Translations under genes and position numbers: made by a program
Part shown: positions 20,601 to 28,200 of the stretch, in pieces
How positions within the stretch are numbered: position 1 is the stretch's first letter
How the letters are laid out: every line of letters begins with the position of its first letter
Notes under the pieces: model-generated
The model's database searches: none
Told to the model about the DNA's origin: nothing
Seen by the model: the letters and a program-made list of their open reading frames with translations, nothing else
Source of the DNA: Ruminococcus sp. HUN007
Lineage (GTDB): Bacteria; Bacillota; Clostridia; Oscillospirales; Ruminococcaceae
Length of the DNA stretch: 64,000 nucleotides
Direction: 5' to 3'
NCBI RefSeq assembly: GCF_000712055.1
Contig: NZ_JOOA01000001.1
Span: forward strand, 1 to 64,000

Positions 20601-23600
20601 GAGCAGCTTTTTCAATAATACTCTTTGTTCTTGCGACCGGCTGATCATGAGTCAGAGGAACATAAACGCATCCTGCCAGGAGTACACCCATTACAGCATA
20701 AATCTGTTCAAATGACTTCGGAAGGTCTATCAGTATCCTGTCGCCTTTTTTCGCACCTTTTTCATGAAGTAAAGAAGCTGTTTTTATAGCCATTTCATTA
20801 AGTTCGCCATAAGAATAGCTTTTTCCGCCTGTTATAAGCGCTGTTCTTTCCGGATGTTCCGAAGCGTTCTTTTCAAAGCCCTCTGTCAGTATCGTTTCTT
20901 TACGGATAATCTCAGTAGAATTTGCCTTCAGATGAACAGCACGCTGGGAAGCAGGGCGAAGATCAGTAAGTATAGTACTGAAGAACTTCTTATCATCTGA
21001 AGCTCTTTTAATAAGTCCGGTATACACTTCAAACATTGCATCAACAACGCCTTCTGCAAATACAGAATCCGGTGTATCCCATGAAATAACAGTGTCCTCA
21101 TTCTCATAAAATACCTGATGGTCGAGGCACACCTGCGGTGTTGATGAAACAATACTTCTAAGTTTTGATGCAATAACCGAACCAGACATATCACTGTCAT
21201 TACGTACACCAACTGCACTGGTAAAAATAACATTATACATTCTGTCATCCTGATGAAGCTTTCTGAGCTTATCAGTAAACTCTACTGCAGAATAATCGGC
21301 ATGCGCAATATTTTCGTGCATGGTTTTCTGTATTGCCAGAGCATTTTCTGCTATCGAAACATTTTTTCTGTTTACTTCCACTGGTGCAAGCCTTGTAAAG
21401 TCACCGACGATTTTTCCTATATCTGGTGAAATATCATGTCTCCTGAAAACTGTAAGCATTACGGCAAAACTGCTTCCACCGCCAAATGCTGAAAGTACTT
21501 CTGAGTACAGTGAAAACAGTGCTGCTGACGGAGTGAGTCCGTATTCTGCTGCGTTTTCAGAAAACTGCTTCCATTTTTCCTTTGATATATTCTTCCTTCT
21601 TCTAATGAAAGTTCTGTCGGCACCGGAAACGAATTCTGATGAGATATACGGCAGTTCAGGTGCTTTCGGAAAATTCTCAGCCTTTTTACTCCAGAATTCT
21701 TCATCAGATCTTTCTGTCGCCATTAATTCTTCGTTTTCGCGGGTGAATTCCAGGTAATCCCTGTAAGTGATCTCAAGAGGTTTCAGTTCATCTCCATTGT
21801 ACAGTTTTTCAAGATCATTTATGATAATATAAAGACTGGCTGCATCGGCGATCATAAAGTCGATGTAGAAATGCATTCTGTAACAATTATCATTCAGATG
21901 TGTGAGCCTGATCTGATACATAGGATCTCCGAGCGGAATGATCATACCGGACATTTCATTTTTTACAGTTTCCAGATGATCTGAAAGTTCATTTGCTGGA
22001 ATGTTATCATATATTCTGATATCCGGATGAGACTCACGTTCAATATACTGAACTGCGTCTTCTGTTATCCTGCATCTTAGCATATCATGACGCTCTTCAA
22101 GCTTTCTTACTGCTTCAGCAAATCTGTCAGTATCAAGGTTCTCTATATCACCTTCGAAATAAGCACAGCATGCTTTTCCGGAAAGCAACATATTAGGATT
22201 GTCTCTGCCTGCCCAGTACGCATACTGAACATCATTCAGAGCAAACGGTTCATAACGTTTTTCTTCATCTGTCTTTACACAATCTTTTTTCTTTTCTTCC
22301 TCACCCGATGCATTTTTTACCGCAGTCACTATTTCACCGAATCTGCAGTGGTCAAACAGCTGTTCCACCGGTAGTTTTACCTTCAGAACGGAATAAATTT
22401 TCGTAATAAGTCTTACTCCGCTTACAGAATCTATTCCAAGTTTAAGAAGATTTGTATCATCAGTTATTTCATTCTCAGGCACTCCGGTAAAATCAGCTAC
22501 CAGACTGCGGAGGATCTCTGATTTGTCGGTACTTGTATACTTTTCATTTTCATCTGTAAGATCCGCAGCGACACTTACAGAACTTCTTTCTGCGAATGTA
22601 TGGATAAACGGTATTCTTCGTTTATCAAAACTGTAATTCGGTACAGCACAGCGCGAAGCACCGGAAAGTACATATGCCTTTCTGATATCGCATTCCGCAC
22701 CATGAAGAAATGCAGATGTAATAACAGACGGTATTCTTTCTTCAGCGTCACAGTCCATATCAGCTGAATGTATGCATACAGCAGTTCCCCCGGTTATGCT
22801 CTCTACAATACCTGAAAGAACTGGTTCCGGGCCTGTTTCTACAAATATTCTGCCGGAATTGTCTCCAAGGTTTTCAATACTCTCGCAGAAATGCACTTCT
22901 GAAAGAATATGTTCTGCCCAGTATTCCGGAGATGCGATCCTTTCGCGTTCAGGTCTGCCGCTGATATTCGAAATTATCTCTATGGAAGGAAGACTGAATT
23001 TTACTTCCGAAGCTGCCTTACGGAATTTTTCAGCTGCTTTTTTCAGCAACGGTGTATGGAACGGTCTGCTTGTACGCAGAACTTTGAACCTGATACCAAG
23101 CTGTTCTGCTTTTTTGAGAACGGCATCAGTTTTTTCTTCAGTACCTGCAATAACTGTCTGCGAACGGCTGTTTGAGAGTGATATAAATACTTCATCCTGA
23201 TCACTGATCAGTTCGGCGGTCTTTTCACGTCCTGCAAATATTGCTGCCATTCTTCCCTTAACAGCATATTCTTCAAGTATCTGGCCTCTTAAAGTTACAA
23301 GTTTAACTGCGTCTTCCGGAGTCATTACTCCAGCAATACACGCAGCTGCATATTCACCTATACTGTGGCCGATAACTGTATCAGGTTTTAACCCCAGACT
23401 GATCCACATTTTCGCCAGCGAATACTCACATGCAAACAGCGCAGGCTGTGTATAAACTGTTCTTTTCAGATCATAATCGCCGCTGAATACAATGTCATAA
23501 AGCTTTGAGCCGGTAATTCGGTTATAGTACTTAGCACACAAATCAAAAGTTTCACGGAAAACCGGAACTTTATCATAGAAAGTTTTACACATTCCGCTGT

Positions 23601-25275
23601 ACTGAGAACCCTGACCGGTAAACAAAAAAACGGTTTTTACAGGTTCTTCTGCCACAGTGCTCTCCATTGATACGCTGTGCCCTTTCGAAACAGCCTCTTT
23701 CAGTACCTTTTCAAGATCTTTTCTTCCGGAAACTGTTATACAGGTTCGGTTACTTAGCTTAGCCCTTGTTGTATTCCACGAATATGACAGGGATGTCATA
23801 TCCGGATATATCCCTTTACTCAGATATCCGAGCAGTCCCCGCATATTTCTTATAACACCGTCAACAGATGGCGCTGTAAATACAAACGGGTACACAGGCA
23901 TTTTTCCGGGAACATTTTTTCTGACTGACCTGTACTCCTTCATAACGATATGAACGTTGGTTCCGGATAATCCGAATGAACTTACACCGGCTATACGTTC
24001 ACGTTCGCCTGTATTCCATTCGGATCGTTCAGAAGCAACACGAACCGGTATCCTGTTCCAGTCAATAAAACCTGATGGCTTGTCAAAATGAAGACTTGCC
24101 GGCATCTTTTTTCTTTCAAGCATAAGAGAAGTCTTGATAATACCAGCTATACCTGCTGCTCCTTCAAGGTGACCGATATTTGTTTTGACCGATCCGATAA
24201 AAACCGGAGATTTCCGTTCCCCGAGGGCTTCAGCTATCGCCTTGGCCTCGATCGGATCGCCAAGTGCCGTACCGGTACCATGTGTTTCGATATATCCAAG
24301 GTCAGATGCGCCTATACCACTCTTTTTCCACGCAGTCTTCAGAAGTTCAGTCTGTGCTGAACCGTTCGGAGCAGTAAGCCCTGAACTTGCACCATCCTGA
24401 TTTACAGCAGAACCAATAATAAGGCTGCTTATTCTGTCGCCGTCTTTTTCGGCATCGGAAAGTCTTTTCAGAACGATTGCTGCTGCGCCTTCTCCTCGTA
24501 CTGTGCCTGATGCGTTTTCCGCAAAGGCTCTTACTTCTCCGTCAGAAGAAAGAATGCCAAGTCCGGCTATCTTTTTCGTACTTTCCGGAGAAAACATGAT
24601 ATTTACCCCGACTACAACTGCTAAGTCACAGTCGTAGTCCCGCAGATACTTTATTGCTGTGTCTATCGCAACTGCCGACGAAGAACACGCAGTATCGATG
24701 GAAATTGACGGACCGCTGAAACCGAAAAAGTAAGAAATTCTGCCTGAAAGGAATGAATGATCAATACCTGTTATGTTGATCTCGTCATTGTTTTCATGCA
24801 TATAGTTTTCATGACCGAAATCATTCTGAACAGCTCCGGCGAAAACCCCGACTCTTTTACCTTTAAGTGAATCAGGTGCATAGCCGGCGTTTTCAAGCGC
24901 CTCCCAGCACACTTCAAGTGCGATCCTCTGCTGCGGATCAACTGAAGCTGCTTCTCCCGGAAGCATCCGGAAGAGTCTGTTGTCAAACTCTTCGATGCTG
25001 TCAGCAAGGAAACCCGCCTTTTTTAGTCTGTCATCCTCAAGATATTTTTCCTTATCGTATTCGTTCCATCTGTCATCAGGAACTTCACTGATAACATCTT
25101 TTCCGTTCCACAGAACATCCCAGTAATCATCCGTATTTCTTATGCCGCCCGGCAGTCTGCATGACATACCGGTCACAGCAGCCGGTTCTGAATGACTTCC
25201 AGCCATTCTTAAGCGTTCCTTAAGATTTCTTATCTCAAGGAGCGCTTTTTTCATCAGTTCTTTTTCATTATGCAT
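17641..25275 (-). CDS. Hybrid PKS-NRPS: KS-AT-ACP-Cy-A-PCP-TubC-Cy
   Basis: 2544 residues. N-terminal basic helix (1-28) suits docking. KS at about 30-450 with Cys197 (DTACSSS), His332 (EATHGTGT region) and His369 (NIGHLEG). AT at 545-890 with Ser638 in GHSIGEY, the form usual for malonyl-CoA. ACP Ser950 (LGIDSV). No KR, DH, ER or MT domain lies between AT and ACP, so the beta-keto group should stay. Cyclization domain 1 at 1005-1440 (D1139-x4-D1144). A domain 1460-1945, pocket D-L-Y-N-x-S-M-V-W (D1649, Y1653, N1692, S1721, W1754), a cysteine-type code with two changes. PCP Ser1994. A TubC-like docking fold at about 2055-2110, then a second Cy domain 2125-2540 (D2250-x4-D2255) that ends the protein without its own A or PCP. 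It resembles HMWP1 in part, but the order is different. Confidence 0.95.
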   Translation of the reverse strand: MHNEKELMKKALLEIRNLKERLRMAGSHSEPAAVTGMSCRLPGGIRNTDDYWDVLWNGKDVISEVPDDRWNEYDKEKYLEDDRLKKAGFLADSIEEFDNRLFRMLPGEAASVDPQQRIALEVCWEALENAGYAPDSLKGKRVGVFAGAVQNDFGHENYMHENNDEINITGIDHSFLSGRISYFFGFSGPSISIDTACSSSAVAIDTAIKYLRDYDCDLAVVVGVNIMFSPESTKKIAGLGILSSDGEVRAFAENASGTVRGEGAAAIVLKRLSDAEKDGDRISSLIIGSAVNQDGASSGLTAPNGSAQTELLKTAWKKSGIGASDLGYIETHGTGTALGDPIEAKAIAEALGERKSPVFIGSVKTNIGHLEGAAGIAGIIKTSLMLERKKMPASLHFDKPSGFIDWNRIPVRVASERSEWNTGERERIAGVSSFGLSGTNVHIVMKEYRSVRKNVPGKMPVYPFVFTAPSVDGVIRNMRGLLGYLSKGIYPDMTSLSYSWNTTRAKLSNRTCITVSGRKDLEKVLKEAVSKGHSVSMESTVAEEPVKTVFLFTGQGSQYSGMCKTFYDKVPVFRETFDLCAKYYNRITGSKLYDIVFSGDYDLKRTVYTQPALFACEYSLAKMWISLGLKPDTVIGHSIGEYAAACIAGVMTPEDAVKLVTLRGQILEEYAVKGRMAAIFAGREKTAELISDQDEVFISLSNSRSQTVIAGTEEKTDAVLKKAEQLGIRFKVLRTSRPFHTPLLKKAAEKFRKAASEVKFSLPSIEIISNISGRPERERIASPEYWAEHILSEVHFCESIENLGDNSGRIFVETGPEPVLSGIVESITGGTAVCIHSADMDCDAEERIPSVITSAFLHGAECDIRKAYVLSGASRCAVPNYSFDKRRIPFIHTFAERSSVSVAADLTDENEKYTSTDKSEILRSLVADFTGVPENEITDDTNLLKLGIDSVSGVRLITKIYSVLKVKLPVEQLFDHCRFGEIVTAVKNASGEEEKKKDCVKTDEEKRYEPFALNDVQYAYWAGRDNPNMLLSGKACCAYFEGDIENLDTDRFAEAVRKLEERHDMLRCRITEDAVQYIERESHPDIRIYDNIPANELSDHLETVKNEMSGMIIPLGDPMYQIRLTHLNDNCYRMHFYIDFMIADAASLYIIINDLEKLYNGDELKPLEITYRDYLEFTRENEELMATERSDEEFWSKKAENFPKAPELPYISSEFVSGADRTFIRRRKNISKEKWKQFSENAAEYGLTPSAALFSLYSEVLSAFGGGSSFAVMLTVFRRHDISPDIGKIVGDFTRLAPVEVNRKNVSIAENALAIQKTMHENIAHADYSAVEFTDKLRKLHQDDRMYNVIFTSAVGVRNDSDMSGSVIASKLRSIVSSTPQVCLDHQVFYENEDTVISWDTPDSVFAEGVVDAMFEVYTGLIKRASDDKKFFSTILTDLRPASQRAVHLKANSTEIIRKETILTEGFEKNASEHPERTALITGGKSYSYGELNEMAIKTASLLHEKGAKKGDRILIDLPKSFEQIYAVMGVLLAGCVYVPLTHDQPVARTKSIIEKAAPFAIITNRNTDELVLETVTPEMIKSCNGNFEKTVITPEDGAYIIYTSGSTGVPKGVYIAHGSAMNTVTDVNSKYGINEKDRAIGVSALSFDLSVYDIFGMFTAGGALVLPTEEQRIDPKEQYALVSENGVTVWNSVPALMDIFTDYLKKKNIQNSTIRKVILSGDWIPMTLPEKIKQTLPSCKLTSMGGATEASVWSNYFDVHELKENWKSVPYGYPLANQRFYIFDEFGRRCPDRVSGRLHIAGRGLAECYYNEKEITERSFYYSSAAGERVYDTGDYGRYIEDGIIEFLGRKDGQVKINGYRIETAEIESAFRKCGIRERIFVLPVGDRAKKIAAFIETSDQIDASEIKKSLMAYLPDYFLPENIFAVDRLPVTGNGKVDSGRLTAIYHERSERISENDMTDDNADPVLLTIRNILGINNIHPSDNFGRLGVSSVEMIHLADELESVYGIRPSITKMLNSRSVSEITAMFADAADKKEEALSSEKRKVVKRVYEDNSRYDPVKKYRDLGIELCSEGEKLKFRAAKGALTDELLAQIKSEKSVILKWLDSEKERLEKLEKYYSENAYPLTPVQKAYLLGRSSDYELGGTSAHYYAELEWNDLDVAKLEKAVNTMIDNHDILQSVVLDDGTQVPLEEVPYYRIVQRKLTLTELEKYREENKAFVYETGKWPMFDVSVSRTDDGRTVVHFSFDCMLLDGWSANMMISQIYSLYSGKKVDFPDYTFRQYVLEKDEWLKQKDYYREACEYWEKNSPLLPPAPALPYRVSPDSVKKPHFSRKRYVLDRDLTLKLNERLKVTGVTASAAVCTAYMKIISEFGGSEEFSLNLTLYNRLPLNREVSKLLGDFTNLTLVPYHAEGSFIKETEAVHDLLMKAAEYRTYNGLDLLKRFSGNNIFSAVMPVVFTSELFGNLDSAEDDEVFSVTKELYAISQTPQVALDHQALVRNGELVLIWDYVEELFEPDKINEMFETYVSFIRKLALSDNWNEL

Positions 25276-25292
25276 TTTATAGCCTTTCCTGT

Positions 25293-28200
25293 TTACGACT
25301 TTATGATCTTTGCAGTCTCAGCGATCTTAGCTATGCTTTCCGGCATTTCGATACAGGTGTAATGGTCACCGGCAACATCTATAACTTCCATTTCACCAAT
25401 ACATATACTGCTCCAGAAAGATCTGTCTTTTTCAAATTCGTAGAACATCTTACTGTTGCCCTCCGGTCTTACATATCTTATATCGCCAAAGTATGTATCC
25501 ATTTCGCAGGAGTACGATCTGAGTATACGGCAGTAAAAATCAAACATACTCTCAAGCACAGACGGGATAATGCTTTCAGAAGTCTTTTCTGCAGCAGCCG
25601 CTGCGTACATTCTGAAGCGTTCATCCTTATCGGTTGCTGCGAGTTTTTCCATACCGGAACAAAGTGTCTCAAATCTGCTGTCTGATCTAAGCTTTTCATA
25701 GCATTTTTCTTCTATTTTTCCGTCTGTATCTATCAGATACTTAAACATATCTTCAATATCACAGTTTACGCATTCTTTCATCATTTCAAGATTCCCGAAT
25801 GTGAGGCCGTAGTTCTGAATGAACATCATTTCAAGGAATATCCTGTCTTCAATAAGCCACGGTACTGTCTGGGAATCTATAAGAAGAACATCGTCGATTT
25901 CGATTCCTTTTTCCGCAAGACGAACAGCACACTGAGATGCAAGCCATCCGCCGAAACTGTAACCTATAAGCTGAACATGTTCTGCTCCGGTTTCTTCGAT
26001 CAGTGCGGAATAATCGTCTGCGAGTGTGGGAATTATTTCCTTTTCATCCATACTGAAGAACTTTTCAGTATCACCGAGAGCAATCGTCATAACGTCTCCG
26101 GCATTCTGAGCAATCAGTTCATTTACAAGGCCGCGCAGTATATTAACTGTACCAAATCCGGCATGGAAGACCACTCTGAGCGGACCTTCACCTGCACTTA
26201 TTATTTCAGCATTGCCGATATGACCGTTTTCTTTTCTTCTGCTTTCCTCTGCTTCATGTTCACCGTTCTTCACGGACTGAATGAATTCTGCGACATTATA
26301 AATATCAGGATTATTTAACATAAATCTGAGAATTGAGTCAAACGGAACATCGTTTATCATAGTTTCCCTGATTTTTCCCGTTATCTGGGCCATAATAAGA
26401 GAATCCGCTCCGTGATCATAAAAACTGTCATGCAGGCCAAGGCCCTTAAGTCCGAAACTTCCGAGTATCTCAGCAACCGACCTCTGAAGATCAGTCATGC
26501 CGGACATAACAGAATCATTTCCGTCTGTCTTATCTGCGGCTGAAGACGTCACCCTCTTTTCAGCGATTGAACGCAGTGCTTTTTCGTCTGTTTTGCCGTT
26601 TGCTGTAACAGGCATATGGTCAAGCATGATATATACGGAAGGGATCATATATGAAGCAAGATTGTCACGGATAACCGAAGAAATATCTTCACCGCTTATA
26701 TTTACCCTGTCCGTCTTCATCTGTTTTACAAACAGTTCCATACCGTAAGTCTCAAGAGAACTGCCAGGTTCAGGAAGTACAGACAGTGATGAATCTGGAT
26801 CATTCTCATTGAATATGCTCTGCCACATCTGAGAATCAATAAATGCTTTGTCTTTTCTGATATCATCCTGCGGCTTTGTCATAAGAAATCCCTGTGAAGC
26901 AAGTATCCATGCTTCTTCTCTGAACGGTTCCGTGAAAAGGAAATATCCGCCCGGTCTTGCAAGTCTTCTTATCTGAGCAGCGCTGTAACGTATATCCTCT
27001 GCATTTTCAAGTACGCCTACAGCGATTATGATATCAAACGAGTTCTCTTCAAATCCCTGTTCACTAATATCTCTGTCTATGTTAAGTACAGAAAATCTCA
27101 TATTCGGATTTCCTTCAAACTTTCCTTCCGCCAGCGGAATAAAATGAGGATTGATATCAGTTACATAATATGTATAATCCATTCCTTCAAGAGCTTTTGT
27201 CACCTGAAGTGAAGTAGCACAGGTTCCTGCACCTATTTCAAGTATCCTTACCTTCTTATTATTCTTTGCGTAGTTTGCAGCGAAAGAACATATACATCTG
27301 TTAAGATACTGTGACATAAGATTGTTTACATACATATCAGTAACGACATCTGTTGATCCGTCCGGATAAAGAAGCTTGACAGGATCAGTATCACCTGAAA
27401 GAAGTCCGTTCAGTTCGGTTGCGGAATTCCTGATATAACGCATAAACGCAGCAGAATTTGAAATATTTCCTTCTTTGCTGATCAGATCATCCCATTCAGA
27501 TCTGTAACTTTCTTTATCGACAGGAATGAATTTGTCTGTAAATTCAAAGGTATCCCCATCTGATCTCAGTATATTCTGATTTACAAGATCCTTAAGCCAG
27601 TATTCAACCAGCCACTGATATTTTTCAAGTATTTTACCCGAACTGAAAAGATCATTAAGTACAAAACTTTTTTTATTTCCAGAGACCTCATACAAGGCAT
27701 TTGCCATACCGGAATAAAGAAGTTCATTCTGTATGTCAAAAGCAGCGATCACTCTTTTAATATCCGTATTTTCAAATACTTTTTCGGCTTCGGTATCTAT
27801 TCTGTACGTAAACTTTTCAAATTCATTTTTATATTCATTCTGAGCTGAATCATCTGAAAAAGCCGGTTCATAACAGCATACAACAGCATGTTCATTTTCT
27901 GATGACAAATAGATAACTGAAGCAGCTTCAACTGAATTAACGTGATTAACTGCACTCTCTATCTCTCCGAGTTCGATACGGTGACCGTTCAGTTTTATCT
28001 GTGAATCAGAACGCCCGAGGAATTCTATTTCTCCGTTGTAATGATACTTGCCCACATCTCCGGTCATATACATTCTTTCTCCGGAAACAGGATGTTTTAT
28101 AAACTGTTTTTCTGTCTTTTCAGTATCGTTGTAATATCCTTCAGCAAGTCCTTTTCCGAGAATATATATATCACCTTTCACACCGACAGGGCACGTTCTT

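Noticed and set aside
22500..22700. A ketoreductase or methyltransferase domain between AT and ACP of the PKS module
   Set aside because: Only about 30-40 residues separate the AT end from the ACP, with no nucleotide- or SAM-binding motif.
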